Assembly: GCA_002099365.1 (NCBI GenBank)
Contig: MSED01000014.1
Location: 620,001 to 684,000, forward strand
Origin: Phialophora verrucosa
Lineage: Eukaryota; Ascomycota; Eurotiomycetes; Chaetothyriales; Herpotrichiellaceae
Length of the DNA: 64,000 bases
Direction: 5' to 3'
The notes beneath the pieces were generated by a model. It saw only the letters and a list, made by a program, of their open reading frames with translations, searched no databases and had not been told where the DNA came from. The position numbers were made by a program, and so were the translations under genes. The stretch's first letter is position 1, and the number at the start of each line of letters is the position of its first letter. Positions 22,453 to 34,227 of this stretch are shown piece by piece.

Positions 22453-23486
22453 GCGACTTCGAGATGCAGACAGCATCCCGATGAGCGTCAGCACTTGCCG
22501 CTGAAGAATCTTGGACGGCAACTGACCGCGACTGGTTCCAGTTATTCAAGCATGGAGTCTGGCGAGGATTGGAAACGAGTGATACATAGAAGGAACAGAA
22601 AAGCATTGATAGACGGACAGCATCGCGTAGGACAACAGGTATTTGACGTATGAGGATGCGATCACGCCTACAAGTCTATATCATCCAGTTGCGGAGAGGG
22701 CACTACGTACATACGAGTACCATGTAGACGGTTGCAAAGGTGCAGCGATGTTCATAACTGGAACACTATTCCCGCTGTGCACGCGCTGTAACATGGTGTG
22801 GCCTGGGCAGTCAAATACAAGCGCGCCGCGAAGGATTGCCTGCCCGCTCGAGCCAAGAGCCTCGATACCCGAAATTGAGAGGCTACGAACTTAGTCCACC
22901 AACGACCTTCCCTTTGTCACCAATTGATCTCGATAGCTCTGTCACGTTGTCCGACTCATGAAATCACGCAGTGCTGTTCCTGCATCTTCTGCCACCTCCC
23001 GGCCGAAACAAGCAGCGACAAGGTTACAAAGGGCCAGATGCTTTTGGAAGCTTGACGAGCTTGACAAGCTTGGGAGTCCTGCACCCTCCCTCCTACCATG
23101 ACGAATGCCCAGGGTTCCAGGTTCGAGCAGCCGGTTGACCTCAGCTGGTGGCATTATCTTGCAACCAGTTGAGCTTGAGATATCCAGGCGAACGGCCCAT
23201 GGCCTGGCTTTCCTTCATCCGATTTGCCTGATCTTGTGCATCGAGTTGCAGGGGCTATGGATCGCCCTCATGCACGCGCAAGGGAACCGTCATGGGGAAT
23301 CTGTAGCTCTTTACCACTGTAGGCAACGTGATCAGAAGGCAGCTGCAGCTGCAGCCACTCGAGCTGGGAGGAAAAGAAGATGCGCAGCTACAAATACTCG
23401 ACGCTGTCCCACCCAGCGCTGCGTTCTCAGCTGGCTGCTCCCATCCGTCCAGTATAGCATATTGTGACTGCTACCACACCTTGGCC
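22453..23486. other. Intergenic region, promoter of the acid phosphatase
   Basis: No gene. Two CACGTT-type hexamers (22943-22948, and 23325-23330 on the minus strand) resemble the weaker Pho4/NUC-1 bHLH site and would suit a phosphate-regulated phosphatase, but chance occurrence is easy at this length. Confidence 0.4.
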
Positions 23487-25384
23487 ATGATGGTGAGCCC
23501 CAAATTGCTCGTCCTCTCCGGTGGGTTGGCCAGTGCTGCCGTTCTGGATCTGAGGCAGGCGACCACGGCTTCTGGCGCGGGTACAGCTTCTGCTACGGAG
23601 CCATGGTACTACCAAACCACTCCTGAGCTCTTCGCTGGTCCTACGCCTACTGGACTGATCGCGCCTTTTCTTGCTCAGACGAATCCTGCTCCGTGGGGTG
23701 CAGAGGCATCATTTGTTCCCAACGCACCTCTGGAGACCAATCTGCCCATCCAGGGGAACTCCAACAATCAGAGTATTTTCCAGTTACACGGACAATTGAG
23801 CTCGTATTTTCCCAATCCTGTGGGCTTCGGGTCGAACGAATATCCCTTACCTCCAGGAGCGAACATTTCGACCGTCCACATATTGCACCGTCACGGAGCT
23901 CGTTACCCGACCGGAACCTCCTCAGTTGCAAGCTTCGGTAGCAAGATTCAAAACATCACAGCGAATGGAACAGCGAAATGGACAGGTGATCTCAGCTTCT
24001 TGAACAGCTGGAGATACAACCTTGGCGCTGAGATCCTAGTGGCCCGTGGCCGGCAGGAGCTGTTCGATGCCGGCGTCTTGTTTTATTACAACTATGGTAT
24101 GAGAACTCGAAGAGCGATCTGGACAACCCTGACGACCTACAGGCGCGCTTTACAACACATCTTCCAAGATCGTCGCGAGAACGACAACCCAAGACCGAAT
24201 GCTGAAATCGGCCGAGTACTTCATGGCTGGTTTCTTCGGGCTCGAATGGACTCATAATGCCAGCTTGGTGCCCATCATTGAGCAGAACCTCTTCAACATT
24301 ACCCTTGCGGGCTACATGAACTGCAACAATAGCAACAACTATCTCTCTACTGGTGGCAACAATGCGTCTGTGATTTGGGAGAACATTTACCTTGCTGATG
24401 CCACCAAGAGACTGAAGGCTCTGGCTGGGGACTACGACTGGACAGTCGCGGACAGCTATAACGCGCAGACCCTCTGTCCGTACGAGCACGTCGCATTTGT
24501 GAGTTCTGCCACTCTTTACAACTGGCCTGGCCGATACTAACGGGTTCTACTCGCAGGGCTATTCTCAATGGTGTGACCTCTTCACATACGAGGAATGGCA
24601 AGGCTTCGAGTATAGCATCGACCTGCAATTCAACGGCAACAACGGTTTCGGCTCCCCGACCGGACGGGCTGTTGGAATAGGATATGTTGAGGAGTTGTAC
24701 GCACGCCTTCAAGGCCATCTACCCGACGTGCCACCGGGCACGACTCAAATCAACACGACCATGGTTGCAAGTACCGCAACCTTCCCACTGAATCAAACAC
24801 TATACTTTGACTTCTCCCACGATACAAACATAATGTCCATAATAACTGCCTTCGGTCTGAAGCAGTTTGCCCAGCCACTGAGTCCCACTGGTCCCTCTGC
24901 GAACCAGCAGTTGATTGTGTCGCACACCACACCCTTCGGTGCTCGAATGGCAAGTATCCAACCGCAGTCAGTGCCGCAACACCTGTACTAATTGGCATGC
25001 CAGGTCTGGGAGATAATCCACACCCCTCAACCGCTCAAGGCCACCCGCCCAACCAGCCCCAACGCCACTGCTTCCGACTATTATACCAACGGCAATGCAA
25101 CAACGTATATCCACCTCACCATCTCCCAACGCACCGTGCCGCTTCATAAATCCTACCCACAATGCGAAGAACGAGATGATGGCTGGTGCGAGCTCAGCAC
25201 GATCCTGCAGATCTGGAGCGGCCTGCTCGATCAAGCCGAGTACGACTATAGCTGCAATGGAAGGTATCCTGCTGTTGCACCCGGCAACATCACGAACGGG
25301 GTACCGATCTCCAAGAGGGATCTCGGCAGAAGATTTGGTTCTGGCCTCGAGTTTTACCAAAGCAGTGATCGCTGGGTTTTGTGA
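23487..25384 (+). CDS. Secreted histidine acid phosphatase (phytase-like)
   Basis: Four exons: 23487-24096, 24143-24498, 24557-24949, 25004-25384 (579 aa). Hydrolyses phosphomonoesters, possibly phytate, outside the cell. A signal peptide is visible (MMVSPKLLVLSGGLASAAVL). The phosphohistidine motif RHGARYP is at residues 135-141 and the acid catalyst pair HD at 410-411 in FDFSHDTNI. The block KIVARTTTQDRMLKSAEYF, restored only by removing the 46-nt first intron, is typical of the family. Many NxT/S sites and paired cysteines fit secretion. The third intron starts GC rather than GT (24950); the alternative GT two bases on breaks the frame. It is longer than the classical PhyA (about 467 aa) and closer to the larger fungal acid phosphatases. 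Confidence 0.93.
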
Positions 25385-26610
25385 AGACTAGGCATGGTAA
25401 AAACAGTGATGTCAGGTGGCTGCAGCTTGCGCCAAAGCCCGAAGCTCAACGGGTTAGTTGGCCAACTAATCCGAATTCTTTGATTGTTGCCTGCTCCGAT
25501 TCTGGACCTATACAGTAGAGTGGCGTATCTCGTATGGCAAAGGCCTGCCTCCTTGCCTACTCGTCCTCTCCAAGGGGCCTGGACATGGACCTCGGCTCGC
25601 CTGTGACTGGGCCAGCGGCGATGCGGGCCCCCTGGTGGCCTTGCCTTTTGGCTCTAGGCTGCCCCAAGCGTGCGGGTAGCGGCTCTTCAGCTCCATCCGC
25701 ACACCAACAGGGCCGTCATCTGGAATTTTCTGGGGAAGCGGCTTCTCCATCTCCATGCAAACCTGCGTCAAGTTTGTTGGGAGATCTCACTTGCCGTCCC
25801 AACCAAACTTGACGCATTTTTGCAAGCTAGCCAATCAGTGCACACAAGGCACAACGCGAAGTGCCTCAATGATCGAGCAATGCTTTTTTTGTCTCCCATT
25901 TCAGGTTTGTACATAGCTTCAGCACCTCCACCTTCGTCACCGACTCTTTCTCTTGCACGCTCTCTGATTTGTTCTCGCCGGCTGCTCTTCGTTTGTCCCC
26001 TAATCACGCGCCACAGTTGGTAGACGGTCATTCAGCATCCTTGAGCCAGATCCCGCCATCTGCCCATATTTTCACCAGGCAGCACTCAGGGTCCAGTTCA
26101 AGTCCTGGGGTTCGTGTTGCGCGGGCGTAATATTATGAACGGCGAAGAACGAAGAGAGATCGTGGACCAGTCTTGAACCCGAGCTTTTAGCGTCAGCGCC
26201 GGCGCAAATTACACCCGCCTGACGCGACGTGGTCACAAATTTCCAAGCAGGGCAGGGGGGAAAGTACAAATTCCTTCGCCTATCCGCCACATCCGCTCCG
26301 CAGTCCAACAATTTTCCGATCTCTTGTGAATTGGACTTTTCTTGCGAGTTTTTGTGGGGGAAGTTCGTGAAGCTCCATTTGGGTCTGCAAGGTGGTCTCA
26401 CGTGTGCGCGGTCTTGGATCTCACCTCTTGGGGACACGTTGCGACCGTGAAGGCTGAGTCAGACAAAAAAGTTGGTTGTTGGGGAAACCTCTTCAATCGG
26501 GAGGCAGTTCCTCGAGTCACTGAGTACGGATTGAAGGTTCACCCATTTTCCCTTGAGGAAGCCGGCGCCTAAGTCGATACCTTCCACGACATCCTGGTGC
26601 GATCAATTAC
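25385..26610. other. Intergenic region
   Basis: No gene recognised between the phosphatase and the OB-fold gene; open frames are short and without domains. Confidence 0.5.
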
Positions 26611-27939
26611 ATGACAAGCCGAATGATCATCCTGGCGGGAGCCCCGGAGCAGGCGGAGCTCGACTGGAGCGAGAAGTCATTGCTGCCAGACGCTTCACAC
26701 ATTGAATCACTTCCGAACAAAGAAAACATCGCCATCAACTCCTCGATATCGCCGAAATCGCCTTCGTCCAAAGCGTTTGGCGCTCAATGGCGCCAGATCA
26801 CGACGCAGAGACTCCAAATGCGACCGATTCTGCCGAAGCTCAACATTGAGCCGCGCCCACTAGCGGGCGGCACCGCGACAACGCAGCAGGGCGGCACGTT
26901 GGACGATGTTGGCAAGGGCGATGCTGAGTTCTTCTCCTTCTCGGAACTGCTTGGTGCTTCGACTCCCGGTAGCGACATCAGTGAGCCTCAATCAAGGCCA
27001 TCACTATCGGAGGGGTCATTATCCATTCCAGACACCACTTCGTCCGGTTCCAGCGCCTTCAATACCTCCGAGGGAGGACCGCTGTCGGAGTACTACGACC
27101 ACTCATTCTCGATCTACGAAGCCATCCCGTCCTCACAGCTCTCCTATTTCTCCGACTCGATGACGCCTGGCACGCCGATCTTCGAGTCGAATGAGGACAT
27201 GTTCTCGCCTTCGCAGGGAACAACGGCCGGCACTCCCGGTGGAATCATCCGGACCCCGTCACAGCGACGACTAAGCCAAGCACCCCGACCAAAGACACTG
27301 TCCGAGCTCCAGGACATCCCTAACGCGCACTACCTCGAAACCATCTCACCACAGACAATGACTGTAAATCTCATTGTTGGAATCATCTCGATCGCACCGC
27401 CTCGCACTGTCATCACAGGCGCCAAGTACGGCAAACCCCGCGAGGTTGATCTGGTGGAAATGATTGTCGGCGACGACACGAAATCCAATTTTACGGTGTC
27501 GATGTGGCTTCCGCGAGAAATGCGGGTGAACTGGAAAGACGGCGGGAACCCCAACCCGGAGGGCATCCGCTCGGTGCTCCGTCGCAATCTCAAATTCATG
27601 AAACCGCGCGATGTGGTGTTGCTTCAGAATGTTGCACTCTCTTCGTTCCGGGGTAAAGTCCACGGACAGTCGTTGAAGGGGGATGTCACGAAGATAGATC
27701 TGCTGTTTCGCAAGAAAGTCGACGACGACGATCTGAGCGGGGTCTACAGTGTGAGCAATCTGCGGACCGCAAACGTGGGGAAAGATCCACAGGTTGTCAA
27801 GGTGAAGAAGGTGAGGGATTGGTTGAATGAGTTTGTAGGGGAGAGGGATGGGCTAGCGCCTGTCATGGCGGGGAGGAAAGGGAGGAGGCACAAGGGAGGG
27901 TATGGTGGTTATGGGTTTTTGCCCGAGGACACCCAGTAG
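26611..27939 (+). CDS. OB-fold nucleic-acid-binding-like protein
   Basis: Intronless, 442 aa (ATG 26611; ATG 26623 also possible). The first 240 residues are low-complexity, rich in Ser, Pro and Thr, with several SP/TP sites (SPKSPSS, TPGTP, RTPSQRRLS) that suggest kinase regulation. From about 245 a single globular domain follows: MTVNLIVGIISIAPPRTV, a VDLVEMIVGDD strand, FTVSMWLP, then KFMKPRDVVLLQNVALSSF and a basic C-terminus (GRKGRRHKGGYGG). The alternation of strands, with the D(V/I)VLLxN segment, is what OB-folds of RPA/shieldin-type ssDNA-binding proteins look like. I do not recognise a named orthologue. A role in DNA metabolism is inference. Confidence 0.7.
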   Translation: MTSRMIILAGAPEQAELDWSEKSLLPDASHIESLPNKENIAINSSISPKSPSSKAFGAQWRQITTQRLQMRPILPKLNIEPRPLAGGTATTQQGGTLDDVGKGDAEFFSFSELLGASTPGSDISEPQSRPSLSEGSLSIPDTTSSGSSAFNTSEGGPLSEYYDHSFSIYEAIPSSQLSYFSDSMTPGTPIFESNEDMFSPSQGTTAGTPGGIIRTPSQRRLSQAPRPKTLSELQDIPNAHYLETISPQTMTVNLIVGIISIAPPRTVITGAKYGKPREVDLVEMIVGDDTKSNFTVSMWLPREMRVNWKDGGNPNPEGIRSVLRRNLKFMKPRDVVLLQNVALSSFRGKVHGQSLKGDVTKIDLLFRKKVDDDDLSGVYSVSNLRTANVGKDPQVVKVKKVRDWLNEFVGERDGLAPVMAGRKGRRHKGGYGGYGFLPEDTQ

Positions 27940-29268
27940 ACAGCAGGCGGAAGGATTACTCGTGGGCCGTGCGAAGGGGAAAGGGGAGACCAGCAAGACG
28001 TTTCGACCAGCCGGATAGATCTAGACAGATCTTGGGCCGCATTTTGAGCTTGGAGGATGTAATAACACCACAATGAACGGGCGCAGAGGGAGGGAGGAGA
28101 ACAGCGCACCCAGCACCTTGTATTGTAGTATAGTCACGAGCCACGACAGCCTTGGATAGTAATAATTCATCGTACTTGCCTATGAAGTTATACACAGCAG
28201 ACTCATTTCAACTGTGAGCATTGCTGACCAAGTAAATGTCCCGCAGCTGACACTGTCGTCTTGAGGAGAGCTTGGCCAGAGGAGAGGCATCTGGAACATT
28301 GACAATCGCAGAGTGACGTTGAAGACACGGTGACATGATTCTCGAACGATGTGGCTAATTTTGGCACCCGAGTCGCATCGAGAAAATTCTGCGTGTCAGG
28401 ACTCGGAAGGGGAATGAGCATGCGTAACGCAGAGTTGTGGCTGTGCCGTGGACACGCAAAGGGTTGGTGAGGGGTGTCGCCTCGTGACCAGGTCGTTGTC
28501 GTGGTTGTCGTGGGTGGTCAGTCACGCTGACCAAGTGAGGATTCTGGCGTCGAGCTTTGTAGTTGCAGACACAGAGAACACTGGACAGATAATCCAAGGT
28601 TATAGAAAAGCTTCGCTGTTCACGAGGGGTCCCGACCGCAGTCTAGAAGAACGCCTCATTGGCATCTAATCACAGACAGAAGACGAGATACGAATGCCAA
28701 TAGGTGTGCACACCCAATGGTAAAAGCACGTTAGTCGGCGTGTGCTCTATATGCTCTGCGTAGACTGATGGACAGAAAGGGGGAAATCTCATCCTTCCGA
28801 GCGAAATTGCACCATGGCAAACCAGCGTTAGTGACAGTGGCTTCAGGGGAAGGAAAGAAAGGTTTGAGCATGGTCCGACGAAATTCACCTTTTCTTATCG
28901 ATAAAATTAAGCTCAAGCCTCACCACGCGCGGCGCGACTTCCGTAAAGAAAAAAGGTGCAGTTAAGGCTCAGCTGGACCCCCTTGCAACCCTTGTTTGGC
29001 CGCACCGAACAGAGTGGCTGCTGCAGATTCAGAATTGGGTGACACGCCGCGCAGCTTTCAATCGAGCCTCATATAACACCACATTCCCCTGCTCGCCTGC
29101 TGTGTCGAACCTCTCTTTTTGCTCTTTGAACCAGTCCAACCAACTTGAATTCACTGAGACTTGTCATTGACAGCCCGTAGTCTTTGAGCTACATTTCATT
29201 CGTTCCGACACTTGTCTTCTTCCACTCCTTGACACCCATATCCTCCCATCCCACCCGACCAATTCACG
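27940..29268. other. Intergenic region
   Basis: No gene recognised. An ATATAA at about 29071 lies roughly 200 bp upstream of the pyrophosphorylase start. Confidence 0.5.
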
Positions 29269-30597
29269 ATGAAGGGTAAGTCAAAACAGTCCACCGCGTG
29301 GCTCGATGACGTGTCTCGAATAATGCTAACTTGTCGTCTACAGCCCTCATTCTGTATGGACGCACCGCCTGTCCGTTTCACCTCTCTTCCACTGACCCTC
29401 CTTTCACAGCGTTGGTGGCTTCGGCACCAGACTGCGCCCTCTCACCCTCACCCTTCCCAAGCCTTTGGTCGAGTTTGCCAACCGGCCCATGATCGAACAT
29501 CAAGTCGAGGCTCTTGCTGCTGCCGGTGTCACCGACATTGTCCTGGCCGTAAACTACAGGCCCGATGTCATGATCAACGCCCTGAAAAAGTACGAGGAGA
29601 TGTACGATGTCAAGATCTCATTCTCTGTCGAGGCAGAACCTCTGGGCACCGCTGGCCCCTTGAAGCTGGCGGAGAAGATCTTGGGCAAGGACGAGTCGAA
29701 CTTCTTTGTGCTGAACTCTGATGTCATCTGCAACTACCCCTTCAAGGAGTTGGCTGCTTTCCACGAAAAGCACGGCAACGAGGGCACAATCGTTGTCACA
29801 AAGGTTGAGGAGCCCAGTAAATATGGTGTCATCGTCCACACGCCGAACCACCCCTCCCGCATCGACCGCTTCGTCGAGAAACCTGTTGAGTTTGTGGGCA
29901 ACCGCATCAACGCAGGCATCTACATCTTCAAGCCCTCCATCCTCAAGAGAATCGAACTCCGACCCACTTCGATCGAACAAGAGACTTTCCCTGCCATGAC
30001 AAAGGACGGCGAACTGCACTCATTCGACCTTGAAGGCTTCTGGATGGATGTCGGGCAGCCCAAGGACTTCTTGAGCGGCACCTGCTTGTATCTGTCTTCG
30101 CTGGCGAAGAACCAACCCAAGAAGCTTGCCCCCAACTCTGAATCATACGTCTACGGTGGTAATGTCATGGTCGATGCCACAGCCAAGATCGGTAAAAACT
30201 GCCGCATTGGCCCCAATGTGGTCATCGGACCTGGCTGCGTGATTGGTGATGGTGTCCGGTTGCAGAGATGTGTGCTGTTGGAGGACAGCAAGGTTAAAGA
30301 CCATGCGTGGGTCAAGTCAACCATCGTTGGTGAGTGCAGAGAATCTCAGGATATCAGATTCATGGACTAACGGCACTTAGGCTGGAGATCATCCGTCGGC
30401 CGCTGGGCTCGTCTCGAAAACGTCACCGTCCTTGGCGACGATGTTTCAATAGGTGACGAAATCTATGTCAATGGTGGAAGCGTCCTACCTCACAAGAGCA
30501 TCAAGGCCAATGTTGAGGGTGAGCTTTGACTCCCTGTTCCTCTAGGGCCAAGAATTTTTGCTAACGGGACCCTTTAGTGCCCTCGATCATCATGTAA
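29269..30597 (+). CDS. mpg1: Mannose-1-phosphate guanylyltransferase (GDP-mannose pyrophosphorylase)
   Basis: Five exons: 29269-29275, 29344-29353, 29410-30329, 30381-30518, 30578-30597 (364 aa, exactly the usual fungal length). Makes GDP-mannose from GTP and mannose-1-P in the cytosol, feeding N- and O-glycosylation, GPI anchors and wall mannan; orthologue of yeast PSA1/VIG9. The nucleotidyltransferase signature LILVGGFGTRLRPLTLTLPK is pieced together from three exons, including a 7-nt first coding exon and a 10-nt micro-exon. FVEKPVEFVGNRINAGIY and FWMDVGQPKDFL follow. A C-terminal left-handed beta-helix of hexapeptide repeats (IGKNCRIGPNVVIGPGCVIG) ends with VPSIIM. Probably an essential gene. 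Confidence 0.97.
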
Positions 30598-31543
30598 ATG
30601 GCTGTAAGCTATCGACCATGCATGTCATCTGACTTCGACTCTTCACTCTATTATTATGCGAACTCAACATTTCAGCCCTTTCTCAGTGACATGTTTTACT
30701 ATCGGACCGAATTCGGGGTATGGCGACAATTGAACCAGCTAACAGCGAGCTGGGGCGTTTATGGAATGAGCGACATCTTCTGCTTGATGCATTTCATTTC
30801 ATAAAAGGGTCAATGAGAAGATAGAATTTTAGAGGACTGGGAAATTCGGCTCAAGGTCACTGCTATATCCTAGGGATCGCATGATATTAGGTCGCTTTGG
30901 TCTTGATGGTAAACAGGGGCAGTGGAGGGCTTTACTATCACGCAACAGGCAATATCCATTGTAATAGCACGGTTCTACGAATCGTGCGGACCATCACGAA
31001 ATGAAGATGATGGAGATGACAAGATTTCGAGCGAGTTCCTTGCCGTTGCCGCGCGATTGCTTTAGGGTGATAACTCTACGGGCGCCGACGTTTTGAATTC
31101 TGGCGCCCATGTCTAGGAGAATACGACCTAGAATCAATTCAAACCTCGATGTTGATTTGGACTGGATTGGATCAAAGGAAGGGACTGTCAAGGACATTTC
31201 CAACCACCTAACATACGAACCATTCCCATTCACTGTTGTACCCAGTATGTTCCTCATATGTATGTACAAGCGTGGAGGAACATCGGTGGACATGGCCATG
31301 ACTAACTAACCGACTTGACTTGCCTGGCCTGATACATACTGCGTACACCTTAGATACCACAGACCTACTGCCGTGTGGAAATCCTATTGCTATGGCTGAC
31401 TATCACTGCTGTTCATTTTCCCGGTGAAATCCCAATCCCAATCCCTATCCCTGTCACAATCCTCACCCCTCATCGTAGACCGTTCACATTCACGCCCTCA
31501 GCTCGTGTCATAATGCTCATCCCCCGTCGTTGACTGTTCACAT
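30598..31543. other. Convergent 3' intergenic region
   Basis: Lies between the 3' ends of the pyrophosphorylase and the Clr5-domain gene. No gene. Its right end holds one unit of a 54-bp tandem duplication. Confidence 0.5.
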
Positions 31544-31559
31544 TCACGCCCTCAGCTCG
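31482..31559. repeat. 54-bp-period duplication overlapping a stop codon
   Basis: The 24-mer beginning GTTCACATTCACGCC occurs at 31482-31505 and 31536-31559. The second copy contains the stop and last codons (ELRA) of the minus-strand Clr5-domain gene; the first lies in its 3' UTR. Confidence 0.9.
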
Positions 31560-34227
31560 CCCACGTCCGGAGTGCCGCCCAGGTGATCGCCCAGGTTGAG
31601 CATGGACCCATAAGGGACGTCCCCAGCGACGAGACCGTCCCCCCCGCCGCCGCCACCAATCTGTTGGGTCATACTCGCAGCTGTATCGTTGAATTCGTCG
31701 TCTGAAGCTCCTCCGCCGGAGCCGGCGCCCGAGTCCGAGTCGGACGAAGGCGGGGTCGTGCGTCCCAGCAGTTCCACGACCTCTTGTCGGCGTAGGCTCA
31801 CGCGGGCAATGCGTCGACTCGAAGCCTCAAAGTACATCCGCGCCGTGGACTCGGCGGACGAGAAATAGTGGAGTGCGCATTTGAGGTGTTGTGTCCTGGG
31901 GCTCTCGGTCGGTGCTGGATGGAACCGTGCAGATCGCCAAGCCAAGGGGGCGGGCGTTGAGGTTGTCGTCGAGTCCGCAGTGATTTGCGCGGACGTCGTT
32001 GTCGATGCTACTGACGACGACGACGACGACGATGAGTGGCCGTGGCATTGGCATGAGCAGCACGTAGGGGGTTGTTGTTCGTGTCCTTGTTGTCCCCCCG
32101 AGACCGATTGCAGCGCGTCCTGCAAGACGTATGCTTGATCCGGACCCTGCCAGCGCGGGACGAGCTCTTCGACCTGGACCCTTTCAGCTTTCGCGAGATG
32201 ACATCGCCCCAGACCCTCTAGGGCGGCGAAGCTCGTCTTTTCTCGTCCGTAGACATCCCCCAGCGTCTTTGCACGCCTCAGTGCCTTGTCGAAATGCTCG
32301 ATGGCGCCGTCGATGTCACCGCTTGCGAGACAGTCGTCCGCGACGTTGGTCAAAGTCCAGAGCACATTCCTGGCGGTGGGCCCGGATCTGGCTTCCTGAT
32401 CACGGAGCAGTAGCTTGCGCATGCTCGCGCGCGCAACCTGAAAGCTTGAGCCGGAGTGGTAAAGAGCGTCGCAGAGGCGTTCTCGGAGGTACAGACCCCT
32501 CCAATCCGACGGTGCTGCTTCCTCCTCGCCAGCCACGCCGTCGAGGTGGCCGGAAGACAGCTGCAGCTGGGTGATGGCCATGTCCAAGCTTTTGAGAATA
32601 GAGTCTGCGAGAGGTGGTGATCCCGGGGTAGTGCTGGCGGTGGGGTGTTGGTACTCTTGTAGTAGGAGCCCGAAGAATGTCGTCAACGGATGTTCTGGCC
32701 CGTGGAGGGTCCCGGACATTTCGTGGATATACGAAAGCAATTGATTCAGAAGCACGGGGACGCCCATGGCCCGCAGTGTGGGATTGGCCGTGTGGCTCGC
32801 TAACTCGCAGATCACACCTAGCACCAAGGCCAGAGACATGGGGTTGTGGCTGATCAAGATTTGTTCAAGGAGACAAAAGCCATTTCTAAAGCTTGCAAAG
32901 GCCCTCGTTGCTTCTGGATCGCGCTTCTTGTTTCTTGCCACGGCCTTCCTCGATGATATGGTCAACGAAAGGTTGGCCAAGGCTGAGATGCCGTCCTGCA
33001 TCTTGGATGCAAAGATTGCATGGGTGGTGTGGGCGTGGATAAGCGGTTCCGGCTGGGTTTCCAAGCTCGATGTGGTGAGGTAAGAACTCATGTACCCCAT
33101 GATGCTGTAATCCAGGTGCTCGGAAAGGGAAGATGCATGCGACCTGAAGAAGATCGGCACGGAGACCGGTGTATGGCTGTTGCTGTTGTGTACCAAGGCT
33201 GACGTGGCGACAGGCCAGGTTTCTTCTGAGGAAGAGCTATCTGATAGCTGTTGGGAGCTCTCGTCACTGTTGCAACAGTCTCCCAAACTCCACTGGTACA
33301 CATCGGCAAGGTTGTCAGAGTCTGTATACCGCGGCTGCTCATGGTGCTGCGGCGGGACTGGAGCCATGTGAAGAGGTCCAAATACATCGACAGGGTCCTC
33401 GTCGCATGAGCTTGAGTCCTTTGAAGCGAGGTCGGCGGCAGTGACGAGCCTGACATCGTCGCTCAGAGTGAACTTGTCGTCCTTGTGTTCCTTGACCCAC
33501 GCGACAGGGTCATTGATCTTCTTTCGCCGAAAGTATCGCAGGAACTCTTTGTAGCTGACGGAATCCCCTCGGATGTTGAAGCTGGGCATGACGGGTTTCT
33601 TGCCAGTGGTGTCGACCGCAGCATGGGCCGATTGACAAACGTCTGGTCCTTGTCGGTCTTGGTATTCTGCCAGAAGTTCGGCAGCAGTCCGCATTTCCTT
33701 GAACTTGTGATTGCGGCCAATTTTCCACTTTTTGATGCGGGTGTGTAGCATGCGTTCACTATAGCAACAGGAGATAAGAAATAGAACCGTACAGGGTGCT
33801 GAAAAGAGAACTTGAGTGATGGAAGAATGCATGGGCTGAGGTAGAAGATGCCGCAATATGAATCTATCTTAGAGAATGGACTATCCTCCTGAGAATGCGG
33901 CTCAACATGGGGATCAAGCCGCGGCGTACTTTTGATTGCAAGGTCCCAATTCAAAGGCAGAGACTAAAAAGAACGATTCACATACTTTACTGCAAACCCC
34001 TCCGAGTGCAAGTGGCGAATGAGTTCCGCAACAGTCAGTTTCTCTTTACAATAGAGTTCTGTAATGATCCCTCGCATAGTCTTCCATTCCGCAGCGCTGT
34101 GTTGTTTGGCAGTGACTCGTGATCGTGGCAGGCTCTTGGAGGGCCTTCTGTCTTTCTCAGCCCGAAAGGCCATGGCATATTCCGGTAATGCTTCGTCTTG
34201 CGGCCACAGCGATGCCCCCGGAGACAT
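31544..34227 (-). CDS. Clr5-domain protein with helical-repeat region
   Basis: Two exons on the minus strand: 33986-34227 and 31544-33758, removing a 227-nt intron (818 aa). The intron splits the N-terminal Clr5 domain: SAAEWKTMRGIITELYCKEK and HLHSEGFAVN in exon 1, then ERMLHTRIKKWKIGRNHK in exon 2, which together rebuild the family motif. Fission-yeast Clr5 acts in heterochromatic silencing; in filamentous fungi the domain heads many uncharacterised proteins. A Ser-rich spacer follows, then a long alpha-helical part (about residues 330-620) with TPR-like stretches such as DIDGAIEHFDKALRRAKTL, and a low-complexity C-terminus with Ser, Gly and Cys/His clusters. Starting at the ATG inside the intron (33856) would lose half the Clr5 domain, so the spliced start is preferred. 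Confidence 0.82.

Noticed and set aside
23120..23140. GGTTCGAG resembling a tRNA T loop
   Set aside because: No flanking acceptor, D or anticodon stems can be formed.
22943..23330. CACGTT hexamers as phosphate-control sites
   Set aside because: Two weak hexamers in a kilobase are expected by chance and the stronger CACGTG is absent; mentioned only in the intergenic note.
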